Shown: positions 32,374 through 42,216, numbered from the stretch's first letter. The stretch is 64,000 nucleotides of DNA from Streptomyces sp. NBC_00285 (GCF_036174265.1 NZ_CP108055.1:4836001-4900000), one strand, 5' to 3'. A program made the numbers and translations. Notes: generated by a model not told the origin, from the sequence alone.

Positions 32374-33759
32374 CTACGCCGCCGCCTGGAGATCCAGCCG
32401 GGCCCCGAACTCCCTCACCACCGCCTCGTCCCGGAACGGGTCAAGGCGTTGCTGGAAGTCGTCGAGGTACTCCGCGCCCCGGTTGGAGCGGACGCTCTCC
32501 AGCAACTCCACCGCCTTCAGGCCGGTGTTGCAGGCCTGTTCGATCTCGCGCTGCTGCACCTGCGCCGTGGCGAGCAGGACGTAACCGATGGCCCTGCGGC
32601 GCGCCTTGGTCTCGGGGAGCCCGTCCAGGGACTCCTGCGCGCACCGCGCCGCCGCGTCGGCCTGGCCGAGGTCGCGGTGGCAGTGGGCCAACTCGTCGGC
32701 CAGATACGCCTCGTCGAAGTGCGCGATCCACGCCGGGTCGTCGCCGGTGGACGGGTCCGCCGCCTCCAGCGCGTGCACGGCCCGCCCGGACGCCGCCTGG
32801 GTGGCCCGCGCGTCGCCCATGAGCGCGTGCCCGCGGGCCTCCGCCGCGTGGAACATGGCCTCCGCGCGCGGTGTCACGCGACCCCGCGCCCCTTCCTGCG
32901 CCGCCCGCGCCAACTGGGCGATCTCGCGCGGGTTCCCGAGCTGCGCGGCGAGGTGGCTCATGGACGCGGCGAGCACATAGCCGCCGTATCCGCGGTCGCC
33001 CGCCGCCTGCGCGAGCCGCAGCGCCTGGATGTAGTACCGCTGGGCCAGGCCCGGTTGCCCGGTGTCGATCGCCATGTACCCGGCGAGCTCGGTCAGTCGG
33101 GCGACCGCGGCGAACAGATCACGCCCCACGGCCTCCCGGTACGACCCGGCGAGCAGCCCGGAGACCACGCTGTTGAGGTAGTGCACGACGACCGGGCGCA
33201 CATGCCCGCTGCCGTACTGGTGGTCGAGGTCCACGAGGGCCTGTGTCATCGCCCGGACGGCCGCCACGTCGGACTGCCCCACCCGGGGGCCCGCCGCACG
33301 CGCGACCTGCGAGTCGGGCGAGGAGATCAGCCAGTCGCGGCTCGGCTCGACCAACGCGGACGCGGCGACGGAGGAGCCGGACAGGAAGTCCCTGCGGCCC
33401 ACGTCACTGCGCCACAGCTCACACACCTGCTCGATGGCGCCCAGTACCGTCGGCGAGAACTGGAGCCCGACACCGGAGGCGAGGTTCTTGCCGTTGGCCA
33501 TGCCGATCTCGTCGATCGTGACCGTACGGCCGAGCTTGCGCCCGAGCGCCTCCGCGATGATCGCGGGCGCCCTGCCCCGCGGCTGCTGTCCGCGCAGCCA
33601 GCGGGCCACGGACGTCTTGTCGTAGCGCAGGTCGAGGCCGTGCTCGGCGCCGCACATGTTGACCCTGCGGGCGAGCCCTGCGTTCGAGCACCCCGCCTCC
33701 TGGATGAGCGCCTGCAACCGTTCGTTCGGCTGCCGCGCGACGAGAGGCCTTGCGGCCAT
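32374..33759 (-). CDS. XRE-family regulator with TPR-like repeats, NsdA-like (461 aa)
   Basis: An N-terminal helix-turn-helix (CSNAGLARRVNMCGAEHG; KTSVARWLRGQQPRGRAP) is followed by a long array of TPR-like helices (GYMAIDTGQPGLAQRYYIQA; ADELAHCHRDLGQADAAARC). The layout and opening residues resemble Streptomyces NsdA-type regulators that repress sporulation and antibiotic synthesis. I do not assign the symbol because several paralogues share this form. ATG 33759 has AGGGGG at good distance; the longer frame upstream to 33864 lacks family sequence. It is divergent from the prim-pol-like gene. Confidence 0.85.
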   Translation of the reverse strand: MAARPLVARQPNERLQALIQEAGCSNAGLARRVNMCGAEHGLDLRYDKTSVARWLRGQQPRGRAPAIIAEALGRKLGRTVTIDEIGMANGKNLASGVGLQFSPTVLGAIEQVCELWRSDVGRRDFLSGSSVAASALVEPSRDWLISSPDSQVARAAGPRVGQSDVAAVRAMTQALVDLDHQYGSGHVRPVVVHYLNSVVSGLLAGSYREAVGRDLFAAVARLTELAGYMAIDTGQPGLAQRYYIQALRLAQAAGDRGYGGYVLAASMSHLAAQLGNPREIAQLARAAQEGARGRVTPRAEAMFHAAEARGHALMGDARATQAASGRAVHALEAADPSTGDDPAWIAHFDEAYLADELAHCHRDLGQADAAARCAQESLDGLPETKARRRAIGYVLLATAQVQQREIEQACNTGLKAVELLESVRSNRGAEYLDDFQQRLDPFRDEAVVREFGARLDLQAAA

Positions 33760-34068
33760 GGCGTACCCCCTGTGGCTGCGGTGCCTGCCCACGCACCGAG
33801 TTGACGTGTCTTCCACTTCCGGACCAGGTCGGTGTGAACGAAAAGATCCGGCCGCGAAGATCAATGCCCCGCAGAGACAGCTAAAATGCGAGGCATGCGA
33901 GGATTGCCGGGGCGAAGGCAGAAGCCTGCCCCTCTCGTGGCTACCCAGCTCACGCCCCGGTTCCTCCCGCGCGCCCCCACACGTGCATCCATGCGCCCCA
34001 GATGCCGTACCGATGCTCCTCCCCCGCGCGCGCTACAGCCGTAACCCGAGGTGGGCGCGGGAGTTGTG
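33760..34068. other. Divergent intergenic region
   Basis: Upstream regions of the XRE-TPR and prim-pol-like genes. It includes TAAAATGCGAGGCATGCGAGG near 33881 with a GCGAGGCATGCGAGG direct repeat. No ORF with RBS is convincing. Confidence 0.35.
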
Positions 34069-34728
34069 TTGAGCGTGGAAGAGACGATCGCGGGCCCCGA
34101 AGCCGCTCAGATTCCGAAGCAGCGCGGGGAATCGCTGCTGGAGACAGCCGTACGTTACGCCGAGGAACGCCACTGGGACGTCTTCCCCGGCACCTGGCTG
34201 GAAGCCGTCGACGGGGTGCAGCGCTGCTCCTGCGGGGACGGCGCGTGCGCCGCACCCGGGGCGCATCCCGCGCGGGAGGACTGGGCGACCCAGGCCACCG
34301 GCAGTGCGACGGTCGCGCGCCGGATGTGGTCCAAGCAGCCGACGGCCTCGATCCTGTTGCCGACGGGGCGGACCTTCGACGCGATCTCCGTCCGGGACAC
34401 CGCGGGGTTCCTGGCGCTGGCCCGTATGGAGCGGATGGAGTTGACGCTGGGGCCCGTGACGCTGACGCCGGATCGCCGGATGCAGTTCTTCGTGCTGCCC
34501 GGTGCGTCGGTGAAGCTGCCGGAATCGATCCGCAGGCTGGGCTGGGCCCCCGCCTCCCTCGACTTGGTCGCGCTCGGCGAGGGAGCGTATGTCGCGGCGC
34601 CTCCCACGCGGTTCGGGTCGTCCGGGGCCGTGCAGTGGGCCTGCCGTCCGACGCCTGCGAACCGCTGGCTGCCGGATGCCGAGGAGCTGATCTCGCCGCT
34701 TGCCTATGCGTGCGGCCGGGATCGGTGA
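34069..34728 (+). CDS. Short bifunctional primase/polymerase N-terminal domain protein (219 aa)
   Basis: Resembles the Prim-Pol N-terminal domain (AEP superfamily) found in actinobacterial stand-alone proteins. Visible segments are the family opening YAEERHWDVFPGTW, a Cys/His cluster CSCGDGACAAPGAHPAREDW and ILLPTGRTFDAISV. A helicase or primase C-terminal domain is absent. The classical DxD metal pair is not evident, so polymerase activity is doubtful. The start is taken at TTG 34069 (5 nt from GGGAG). GTG 34051 is an alternative. Confidence 0.7.
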   Translation: MSVEETIAGPEAAQIPKQRGESLLETAVRYAEERHWDVFPGTWLEAVDGVQRCSCGDGACAAPGAHPAREDWATQATGSATVARRMWSKQPTASILLPTGRTFDAISVRDTAGFLALARMERMELTLGPVTLTPDRRMQFFVLPGASVKLPESIRRLGWAPASLDLVALGEGAYVAAPPTRFGSSGAVQWACRPTPANRWLPDAEELISPLAYACGRDR

Positions 34729-34791
34729 TGTGCGCCCGCGCGGCGGAGCCGGATAATCAAACACAGCCGCGCACGCCTAAGGTTGACGTTC

Positions 34792-35562
34792 ATGACGTCG
34801 GCCGTAAGTGTGCGTGGGCTCTGGAAGCGGTTCGGGCAGCAGATCGCCGTTGCCGGGATTGATCTCGAACTGCCTGCCGGGAAGTTCATCGGTCTCGTCG
34901 GGCCCAACGGGGCCGGGAAGACCACCACGCTCTCCATGGTGACCGGGCTGTTGCGGCCCGACGAGGGTTCCGTCTCGGTCGTCGGGCACGACGTGTGGCG
35001 GGATCCCGTCGAGGTGAAGGCCCGGATCGGGGTCCTGCCCGAGGGGCTGCGGCTGTTCGAGCGGTTGTCGGGGCGTGAACTGCTCGCGTACAGCGGGCGG
35101 TTGCGGGGGCTGCCCGGTGCCGAGGTGGACAAGCGGGCCGGCCAGCTGCTCGACGTACTCGATCTCGCGGGGGCCCAGCACAAGCTGGTCGTCGACTACT
35201 CGACCGGGATGCGGAAGAAGATCGGGCTGGCGGCCGCTCTGCTGCACAATCCCGAAGTGCTGTTCCTCGACGAGCCGTTCGAGGGCGTCGACCCGGTCTC
35301 CGCGCAGACCATCCGAGGGGTCCTGGAGCGGTACACCGCCTCCGGCGCCACCGTCGTCTTCTCCTCGCATGTGATGGAGCTCGTGGAGTCCCTGTGCGAC
35401 TGGGTGGCCGTGATGGCCGCCGGCCGCATCCGCGCCCACGGGCCGCTCGACGAGGTGCGCGGCAGTGCGCCCTCACTGCAGCGCGCGTTCCTAGAACTGG
35501 TGGGCGCACACGGGCAGAACACCGGTGCCGACCTGGACTGGCTGGGCGGCGGGGCGCGATGA
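34792..35562 (+). CDS. ABC transporter ATP-binding protein (256 aa)
   Basis: Nucleotide-binding subunit of an ABC-2 type exporter. Walker A GPNGAGKTTT at about residue 38, Q-loop region VLPEGLRLFERLSG, a degenerate signature YSTGMRKK in place of LSGGQ, Walker B VLFLDEPFEGVD and H-loop FSSHVMEL. The signature change is common in ABC-2/DrrA-like exporters. ATG 34792 is used because AAGG lies 9 nt upstream. It overlaps the permease gene by 4 nt (ATGA). Confidence 0.9.
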   Translation: MTSAVSVRGLWKRFGQQIAVAGIDLELPAGKFIGLVGPNGAGKTTTLSMVTGLLRPDEGSVSVVGHDVWRDPVEVKARIGVLPEGLRLFERLSGRELLAYSGRLRGLPGAEVDKRAGQLLDVLDLAGAQHKLVVDYSTGMRKKIGLAAALLHNPEVLFLDEPFEGVDPVSAQTIRGVLERYTASGATVVFSSHVMELVESLCDWVAVMAAGRIRAHGPLDEVRGSAPSLQRAFLELVGAHGQNTGADLDWLGGGAR

Positions 35563-37148
35563 CCCAGGACATCACCCCGGTCGTCGTACGGCTGAAGCTG
35601 TCCCTGCTCAGGAACGGTCTGCGGCAGTCCGGTGGGCGGCGGGCCGCCTACGTCGCCTCGGCGCTCGCCGTGCTCCTCTTCTCCGTCCTCCAACTGCTCG
35701 GGCTCATCGCCCTGCGCGGCAACGAACACGCCGCGTCCGTCGTCGTCCCGCTGGTCGCCCTGCTGACGGTCGGCTGGGCCGTGATGCCGCTGTTCTTCCC
35801 CGGCGGCGACGAGACCCTCGACCCCACCCGCCTGGTCATGCTGCCGCTGCGGCCCCGGCCCCTCGTGCGGGCGCTCCTCGCGGCCTCGCTGGTCGGCATC
35901 GGGCCGGTGTTCACGCTGTGCCTGCTCGTCGGGTCCGTCGTCTCGGTCGCGCACGGCGGTGCCGCCTACGTCGTCGGCGTCCTCGGGACCGGGCTCGCGC
36001 TGCTGGTCTGCGTGGCGCTGGCGCGGACGGTCGCCGTGGCCAACATCCGGCTGCTGACCAGCCGCAAGGGCCGCGATCTCGCGGTGCTGAGCGGACTGAT
36101 CATCGCCGTCGGCGCCCAGGTCGTGAACTTCGGGGTGCAGCGGCTCGGTTCGGGCGGCCTGGGGCAGCTGGACGGGCCGACGGCCGTGCTGAAGTGGATC
36201 CCGCCCGCGTCGGCGATCGGGGCGGTCGACTCGGTGAGCGAGGGGTCGTACGGCGTCGCCGTCCTGCAACTCGCCCTGTCCGCCGCCGCTCTGGCGGGCC
36301 TGCTGGCCCTCTGGGCCCGCCATCTGACCCGGCTGATGACCTCGCCCGACGGCTCCACGCTCCCCTCCGCCCAGGGGGCCGCCCGTGAGCGGGGTTCGAC
36401 CGGACTCGCCCGTCTGCTGCCCGCCGGGCGCACCGGCACCGTCATGGAACGCAGCCTGCGCTATGTGTGGCGCGACCCCAAGACGAAGGCCGCGTGGGTG
36501 ACGTCGCTGGCCATCGGGCTGATCGTGCCGGTGTTCAACGCGGTGCAGGGCACCGGCTCGATCTACTTCGCCTGCTTCGCCGCGGGCATGCTCGGTGTGC
36601 AGATGTACAACCAGTTCGGGCAGGACACGTCCGCGTTCTGGATGGTCGCGCTGACCATCTCCTCGACCCGCGACGCCTACGTCGAACTACGCGCGCGTGC
36701 CCTGGCGCTGCTGCTGATCACACTGCCGTACGCCACCCTCGTCACCGTCCTGACGACCGCGCTGATCGGCGACTGGCCGAAGCTGCCCGAGGTGCTCGGA
36801 CTGTCCTTCGCGCTGCTCGGGGCGATGCTGGCGACCGGGGCGTGGTCGTCGGCGCGCTTCCCGTACTCGATTCCGCAGGAGGGCTACAAGAACGTGGCCC
36901 CCGGGCAGTCCGGTCTCGCCGCTGCCGCCGTCGTGGGCGGCATGGTCTCGGCCGCCCTGCTGAGCGCGCCCGTGATCGCCCTGACCATCTGGGCGAACGT
37001 CAGCGCGGACGGCGACGAGTGGAGCTGGCTGCTGTTGCCGGTGGGCGCGGTCTACGGCGCGGTGATCACCTTCGGGGGGCTGCGGCTCGCGGCACCGCGG
37101 ACGGCCCGGCTGCTGCCGGAGATCCTGATGGCGGTCAGCAAGGGCTGA
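35559..37148 (+). CDS. ABC-2 type transporter permease (529 aa)
   Basis: Multi-span membrane partner of the preceding ATPase, with about 12 predicted helices: VASALAVLLFSVLQLLGLIA, VVPLVALLTVGWAVMPLFF, LVGIGPVFTLCLLVGSVVSV, continuing to the C-terminus. The cytosolic loop near residue 280 (LMTSPDGSTLPSAQGAARER) is hydrophilic. It likely exports a lipid, peptide or drug-like molecule; the substrate is unknown. It is translationally coupled to the ATPase. Confidence 0.87.
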   Translation: MTQDITPVVVRLKLSLLRNGLRQSGGRRAAYVASALAVLLFSVLQLLGLIALRGNEHAASVVVPLVALLTVGWAVMPLFFPGGDETLDPTRLVMLPLRPRPLVRALLAASLVGIGPVFTLCLLVGSVVSVAHGGAAYVVGVLGTGLALLVCVALARTVAVANIRLLTSRKGRDLAVLSGLIIAVGAQVVNFGVQRLGSGGLGQLDGPTAVLKWIPPASAIGAVDSVSEGSYGVAVLQLALSAAALAGLLALWARHLTRLMTSPDGSTLPSAQGAARERGSTGLARLLPAGRTGTVMERSLRYVWRDPKTKAAWVTSLAIGLIVPVFNAVQGTGSIYFACFAAGMLGVQMYNQFGQDTSAFWMVALTISSTRDAYVELRARALALLLITLPYATLVTVLTTALIGDWPKLPEVLGLSFALLGAMLATGAWSSARFPYSIPQEGYKNVAPGQSGLAAAAVVGGMVSAALLSAPVIALTIWANVSADGDEWSWLLLPVGAVYGAVITFGGLRLAAPRTARLLPEILMAVSKG

Positions 37149-37290
37149 CACACGGCCCGCGGGTGCCGTACGAGCCTGCGGGTGCCGGTGTTCGAATGTC
37201 GGACCCGCCGTTTAGAGTGATCCGAGCGACTCCTGTGAGGTGTGAACCAGGAGGGTCGCCAAGGGGATCAGGGGCGAGGGGGCTTTTTTC

Positions 37291-39813
37291 ATGATCGGTG
37301 TTCGAAGATCCGCCGGGGCGGGGCTGTGCGGGGCGGTACTCGCCGCGTCCGTGCTTCTCGCGCCCCCGGCCGCGGCGGCTCCGGCGGCGGGCGGCACAGG
37401 GACGATCGCCGCCAGCCCGGCGCCGCACGGCGTCGAGTTGGGCAACGGCGACCGGGTGGACCTCGTCGGCGGCCGCAACCTCCGCGTCACCGCGGCGGAC
37501 AGCGCGGAGCGGACCCGCTACGCGATCGCCTCCGTCGACGGCAAGGTCTCGGTGCGGCCGAGCGCGGAGCACGCGGCGGACCGGGAGCCGGCGAGCCTCG
37601 CGCTGAAGTCGGCGGCCCCCGCCGCGGCGACGGCCGCCGCCCCGACGTACTCCGTGAAGCTGACGATCACGCACGCGGACGTCGCGAGCAAGGGGTTCTA
37701 CGTCTGGAACCGCAAGACCTGGACGTCGTACGCGGTGAACAGCGACGCGTACGGGCCGACGTCGAGCGTGAAGCTGCCGTCGGGCGACTACTTCGCGGTG
37801 GCACTGCACTCCGACTGGCTCCGGCCGAGCTATCTGCTCGCCCAGTCCTTCACGGTCGGCTCGGCCGCCAGGACAGTGAGCTTCGACGAGCGGACCGCCA
37901 AGGAGACCGGCATCCGCACCGACGACACCACCGCCACCCGGCAGTCCGCGGCGGTCTGGCTGAGCCTGCCGGGCGGTGACCTGGCGGGCTTCGCGGGCTC
38001 CGACGACGCCAAGGTGTACGTCACGCCGTTCACGATGCCGGGCGTCTCGCTGCGCATCCACGACGTCCTGGCGAAGAAGGGCTCCTCGGTGAACGTACCG
38101 AGCCCCTACCGCTACGACCTCACCCACAGCTTCACGAACACCGTGCCCGCCTCGCCGGTCAAGAACGTCACCCGGGCCTCCCTCGCGAGGACCGTCACCC
38201 AGGTCCGCGCCCCGGGCGCCCGGACCACCGCCGTCCTGCAGAGCGTCCCGGACTTCGGCGAGTGGACCGGCGTCTACATCGGTTCCGCGGTGCCGGCGTT
38301 CAATGCGCTCACCGAGTACGTCACCCCGGGCGTCGAGTACGGCCGGATCCTGGACTACGCCACCTTCGAGCAGTACCTGAACCTGCCCGCCCGCAGACTG
38401 TCCGCGGGCAGCAACACGGGTGAGGCGCTGGGCACGGGCCCGTTCCAGCCGGTGCACGCGGCGGACACCGGCTCACAGCTCTACAACGGCAGGCTCTCCC
38501 TGGACGAGGCGAGCGCGTTCGGCGACTCCAACGGCCACCAGGGGTACGACACCCGCGCACTGTCCGCGTACAAGGTGACGGGCGAGGACGGCGTGGTCTA
38601 CGCCGACGGTTCGGGCATCGACTCGTCCCATTCGCTGACGTCCTCGGCACTGCCGGCGAACCAGCAGTCGTACACCCTCCGGCAGACCCTGCACCGCCGG
38701 GTACCGTACGCGCGGCTGGCGACGGACCTGAGCGACGAGTGGACGTTCCGCGCCAGCAGCACCTCCACGGGCACCTCGAACCGTGAACTCCCGCTGATCG
38801 ACGCCCAGGTGAAGGTCTCGGGCCTCGACGCCCTCGGCCGGACCGCCGCCGGGACCCTGCGGATCTCCGCGAAGGCGACCACCCGCGGCGTCGACGCGGC
38901 CACCGCGAACACCCGCGTCACGGGCCTGTCCGCCTCGCCGGACGACGGCACGACCTGGACCGAACTGACGCTCGCGGCCGACGGTTCGGCGCAGTACGTC
39001 CTCCCGGACGAGGCCCCCTACATCACCCTGCGCGTCACCGCCGTCGACGACCGGGGCGGCAGCCTCACCCGCACCCTCGTGCGGGCCTTCGCGGGCCGAG
39101 GCACGCCGGGCGACGAGACGGTCGGCTCGACCCGTATCTCCCACGTCGTCGTCAACGGCGGCAAGCCGGTCCGGCTCCACGACCAGCCGCTCCAGGAGTT
39201 CACGGCGACCTTCACCGCCACCGACCCGTCCGGCATCGCGAGCGGCGACATGTACCTCTACAAGGGGTCCTACGACGTCCCGAGCGCGGTCCTCTACGGC
39301 AGCTGGCCCGCGTCCTGCACCAAGGTGAACGCGACGACGGCGACCTGCACGACCCAGTTCGCCTACATCCAGCCGCGCTGGAACTTCGGGCGCAACGCCC
39401 TCGCCGGCACCTGGCAGGCGGCCGCCTGGGCCGAGTCCACCGACGGCAGCGGACACACCGACCGGCACGCGGTGAAGTCGGTGCCGCTGGTGCGGGACGC
39501 GGTCCTCACGGCCAACGCCTCGCCCGAGCCCGTCGCCAGGAACAAGACCCTCACCGTCACCGGGAAGCTGTCCCGGGCCGACTGGGAGACCCTCGGCGGC
39601 TTCCACGGGTACGTGGGCCAGAAGGTCGCGCTCCAGTTCCGCAAGAAGGGCGCGTCCACGTACACGACCGTGAAGACGGTCACGACGAACAGCACGGGGA
39701 ACCTGAAGACCACGGTCAAGGCGACCGCGGACGGCTACTGGCGCTACTCCTTCACGGGCAGCGTCACGACCGCGAGCGCCACGGCCGGCGGCGACTACGT
39801 CGACGTGCGCTGA
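37291..39813 (+). CDS. Large secreted protein of unknown function (840 aa)
   Basis: Sec signal peptide ([23 protein letters not shown], cleavage after AAAA-like residues ~30) and no transmembrane segment afterwards. The mature protein is beta-rich and contains [20 protein letters not shown] and other carbohydrate-binding-like strands, many Asp/Gly turns, and a C-terminal Ig-like domain ([36 protein letters not shown]). I recognise no catalytic motif. It is probably cell-surface or extracellular, and is preceded by a 142-nt intergenic region. Confidence 0.75.
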   Translation: MIGVRRSAGAGLCGAVLAASVLLAPPAAAAPAAGGTGTIAASPAPHGVELGNGDRVDLVGGRNLRVTAADSAERTRYAIASVDGKVSVRPSAEHAADREPASLALKSAAPAAATAAAPTYSVKLTITHADVASKGFYVWNRKTWTSYAVNSDAYGPTSSVKLPSGDYFAVALHSDWLRPSYLLAQSFTVGSAARTVSFDERTAKETGIRTDDTTATRQSAAVWLSLPGGDLAGFAGSDDAKVYVTPFTMPGVSLRIHDVLAKKGSSVNVPSPYRYDLTHSFTNTVPASPVKNVTRASLARTVTQVRAPGARTTAVLQSVPDFGEWTGVYIGSAVPAFNALTEYVTPGVEYGRILDYATFEQYLNLPARRLSAGSNTGEALGTGPFQPVHAADTGSQLYNGRLSLDEASAFGDSNGHQGYDTRALSAYKVTGEDGVVYADGSGIDSSHSLTSSALPANQQSYTLRQTLHRRVPYARLATDLSDEWTFRASSTSTGTSNRELPLIDAQVKVSGLDALGRTAAGTLRISAKATTRGVDAATANTRVTGLSASPDDGTTWTELTLAADGSAQYVLPDEAPYITLRVTAVDDRGGSLTRTLVRAFAGRGTPGDETVGSTRISHVVVNGGKPVRLHDQPLQEFTATFTATDPSGIASGDMYLYKGSYDVPSAVLYGSWPASCTKVNATTATCTTQFAYIQPRWNFGRNALAGTWQAAAWAESTDGSGHTDRHAVKSVPLVRDAVLTANASPEPVARNKTLTVTGKLSRADWETLGGFHGYVGQKVALQFRKKGASTYTTVKTVTTNSTGNLKTTVKATADGYWRYSFTGSVTTASATAGGDYVDVR

Positions 39814-39821
39814 CGTCACCC

Positions 39822-39860
39822 GGCAGACCCCCGGCGGAGCCGATCCGCCGGGGGTCTGCC
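39822..39860. terminator. Strong bidirectional terminator, 17-bp stem
   Basis: GGCAGACCCCCGGCGGA (39822-39838) pairs perfectly with TCCGCCGGGGGTCTGCC (39844-39860) around a 5-nt loop, between the convergent secreted-protein and hydrolase genes. Confidence 0.85.
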
Positions 39861-39868
39861 GTCTCCTG

Positions 39869-40819
39869 TCAGGGTTCCCGGCCGGTGTCCTTGGCGTCGT
39901 CGGAGCTGTCCGTGCCGTCCGGGGTGTCCAGGCCGTCCAGGAAGGGCTCTATGGCTGCCCGCCAGGCCTCCGGCTGGTCGTAGTGGACGAGGTGGCCGGC
40001 GTCGGCGACCTCCGCGTACTCGCCGCGGGGCAGGACGCGGACCATCTCCTGGGCCTCGGCCCGGCCCAGCTCGCCGTCGAGGCCGCGGACCACCAGGGCG
40101 GGGCACCTGACCTGGGTGAGTTCCTCCCAGTGGGCGTCGTAGACCCAGGTCTCGCGGGACTGGAGCATCTGCTCGGGCTCGAAGACGGGGCGCCAGCCGT
40201 CGGGGGACTCGGTCATCACCTCCGCGTAGAACTCGCCGCGCGCCGGGTTGGGGCGTTCCACCCAGGGGTCGTCCTCGCCGAACCATTTGCGGACGTCGGC
40301 GAGTGTGGCGAAGGGGGCGGGCCAGGCCTTGAACCACTCGCCCCACTCCCGCTGCGAGGCGCCGCCGAGGGCGGAGGCCCGCATGTCGCAGATGATCACT
40401 CCGCGGACCAGGTCGGGTCGCCGGGCGGCGAGCTGCCAGGCGGTCAGGGCGCCCATCGCGTGTCCGATGAGGACGGTCGGGGCGAGGCCGAGCTGTTCCA
40501 GGGCGGCCTCGGCGTCCTCGACATACGCGTCACGGGTGAAGGAGGCCCGAGGGGGCTTGTCGCTCTGGCCGTGGCCGCGCTGGTCGAGCGCGATCGCCCG
40601 GTAGCGCTCGGACAGCCAGCGGGCGGTGGACGCCCAGTGCGAGGCACGGCCCATCAGGCCGTGGAGTAACAGCACCCCGGGTGATCGTTTCTCCACGGCT
40701 TCCCTCGCCGGGTCGGCCAGGTCGGCCGTATCCGTCGGGTCGGCCTTGGGAGGATCGCCGAACTCCCAGGCCGCGAGTCGTACGCCGCCCGCCCCGGTCA
40801 CGTCGATGCGCCGCGCCAT
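39869..40819 (-). CDS. Alpha/beta hydrolase-fold protein lacking the nucleophile Ser (316 aa)
   Basis: The alpha/beta-hydrolase core is clear: oxyanion region LLHGLMGRASHW (~51), ALDQRGHGQSDKP (~78) and the C-terminal His in DAGHLVHYDQPE. The nucleophile elbow, normally G-x-S-x-G, reads IGHAMG (Ala121; codon GCG), so the usual Ser/Asp/Cys nucleophile is absent. It may be inactive, use another residue, or act as a binding protein. ATG 40819 is chosen (GGGGG six bases before); GTG 40825 is in frame upstream. An Asp-rich tail (SSDDAKDTG) ends the protein. Confidence 0.85.
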   Translation of the reverse strand: MARRIDVTGAGGVRLAAWEFGDPPKADPTDTADLADPAREAVEKRSPGVLLLHGLMGRASHWASTARWLSERYRAIALDQRGHGQSDKPPRASFTRDAYVEDAEAALEQLGLAPTVLIGHAMGALTAWQLAARRPDLVRGVIICDMRASALGGASQREWGEWFKAWPAPFATLADVRKWFGEDDPWVERPNPARGEFYAEVMTESPDGWRPVFEPEQMLQSRETWVYDAHWEELTQVRCPALVVRGLDGELGRAEAQEMVRVLPRGEYAEVADAGHLVHYDQPEAWRAAIEPFLDGLDTPDGTDSSDDAKDTGREP

Positions 40820-40923
40820 TGGCACCCCCCTAGCTCCCCAGACCGCTGTGCCTGCCCCGTCTGCCGCTTCTCTGCCTCACATCTCTGCAGCGCACATCCT
40901 GCGCCCCCCGTCACCCCAGATTA

Positions 40924-40939
40924 TCGAATGCGTATTCGA
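40924..40939. promoter_or_regulatory. Palindrome TCGAAT-GCGT-ATTCGA upstream of the hydrolase gene
   Basis: Perfect 6-bp arms, about 105 nt upstream of ATG 40819 in an AT-rich patch. Candidate regulator site; the regulator is unknown. Confidence 0.4.
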
Positions 40940-41105
40940 AAATGGGGTCTTGCCCGGCAACACCCCTCGTTCGAGTGACCTCGCTCAAGGAATGATCGCC
41001 GCCGCCGAGGGGAGATCTTCAGCGGGAGGCGGACCGCTCGGGGACATCGGTCCGAGGGGAATGACCCTGGGAGCTCGGGGCTCCGGGTCAGCACAGGGGA
41101 GGACA

Positions 41106-41133
41106 GGCCCCGGCACCGAAAGGTGCCGGGGCC
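41106..41133. terminator. Terminator hairpin, 12-bp stem with GAAA loop
   Basis: GGCCCCGGCACC / GGTGCCGGGGCC (41106-41117, 41122-41133). It is 185 nt beyond the DtxR stop and has no other known gene to terminate, so either the dtxR message has a long 3' UTR or a small RNA ends here. Confidence 0.65.
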
Positions 41134-41318
41134 ATCCATACGTCTACGGCACATCTGCCCGCCCCCTCAGGTCATATGCCTCACGCGACAGCCTCGCACG
41201 GGAAGCGTCGAAGCGCTGCGATTCCGCACACCGAATCCCGATTCGACGAGCCCCCGAAAGGCCACAACCGCCTCACAGATCCCGGCAATTGAGAACCGCT
41301 GCCGCCCCGCGCGGCCGG

Positions 41319-42011
41319 TCAGCGCTTGGCGACGAACACATGCGAGGCGACGTCCGACTCCAGCTCGGCCGCCTCGCCGCCACTGCCCACCAGCACCCCG
41401 CCGGGCGACTCCGTCACGCTCACCACCGAACCGGGCTGCACGCCCGCCCGGCGCAGCGTGTACATCAGCTGCGCGTCCGTCTGGATCGGCTCGCCGATAC
41501 GGCGTACGACGACCGTCTTGCCGTCGAGACCCGGGTCCAGATCGGCCAGCGACACCATGCCCTCGTCCAGGAACGGATCGGCTCCGTCCTTCTCGCCCAG
41601 CTCCTCCAGACCCGGGATCGGGTTGCCGTACGGCGACTCGGTGGGGTGGCGCAGCAGCTCCAGCACCCGGCGCTCCACCGCCTCGCTCATCACGTGCTCC
41701 CAGCGACACGCCTCCGCGTGGACCTGCTCCCACTCCAGGCCGATCACGTCGACGAGCAGGCACTCCGCGAGCCGGTGCTTGCGCATCACACGCGTGGCCA
41801 GTCGCCGGCCCTCGTCCGTCAGCTCCAGATGCCGGTCACTGGCGACCGACACCAGTCCGTCGCGCTCCATCCGTGCCACGGTCTGGCTGACCGTCGGTCC
41901 GCTCTGGTCCAGCCGCTCGGCGATCCGGGCGCGCATGGGGACCACACCTTCCTCCTCCAGCTCGAGGATGGTGCGGAGATACATCTCCGTGGTGTCGATC
42001 AGTCCGGACAT
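41319..42011 (-). CDS. dmdR1: Iron-dependent DtxR/DmdR-family repressor (230 aa)
   Basis: Iron-activated repressor of siderophore and iron-uptake genes. Winged helix at residues 1-65 (MYLRTILELEEEGVVPMRA; GPTVSQTVARMERDGLV), metal-binding dimer domain with CLLVDVIGLEWEQVHAEACRWEHVMSE containing the Cys/Glu/His ligands, and a C-terminal SH3-like FeoA domain. Length and neighbours (SIS protein, RidA, citrate synthase) match the dmdR1 locus I remember from S. coelicolor; the symbol rests on that synteny. A long ORF runs on the opposite strand (41326-42024). Confidence 0.85.
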   Translation of the reverse strand: MSGLIDTTEMYLRTILELEEEGVVPMRARIAERLDQSGPTVSQTVARMERDGLVSVASDRHLELTDEGRRLATRVMRKHRLAECLLVDVIGLEWEQVHAEACRWEHVMSEAVERRVLELLRHPTESPYGNPIPGLEELGEKDGADPFLDEGMVSLADLDPGLDGKTVVVRRIGEPIQTDAQLMYTLRRAGVQPGSVVSVTESPGGVLVGSGGEAAELESDVASHVFVAKR

Positions 42012-42216
42012 ACGTGCCCCTTGATGAGATCTGCCGGAAGCACGACAGCTTTCCGGCGTGTGCGCTGGCCCTGACGTCAATTCTGCCGGATACCACTGAC
42101 AAGCGTGCCGCGCCGGTGCAACCAAGCGGTTACGAGCAGGCGCGCGGCCGTATTGACATCCCACTGGTCCAGACCGCACGGTGATCCGCGACACGGCGAC
42201 GAAGGGTTGATGGCGC

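Larger units (their letters stand above)
40820..41318. other. Intergenic region with orphan palindrome and terminator
   Basis: About 500 nt between the hydrolase start and the DtxR stop. No supported ORF. It contains a 6-bp-arm palindrome at 40924 and a hairpin terminator at 41106, annotated separately. Confidence 0.5.

Noticed and set aside
32374..33759. Naming the XRE-TPR gene nsdA
   Set aside because: Several Streptomyces paralogues share this architecture and the neighbours do not match the nsdA locus as I recall it.
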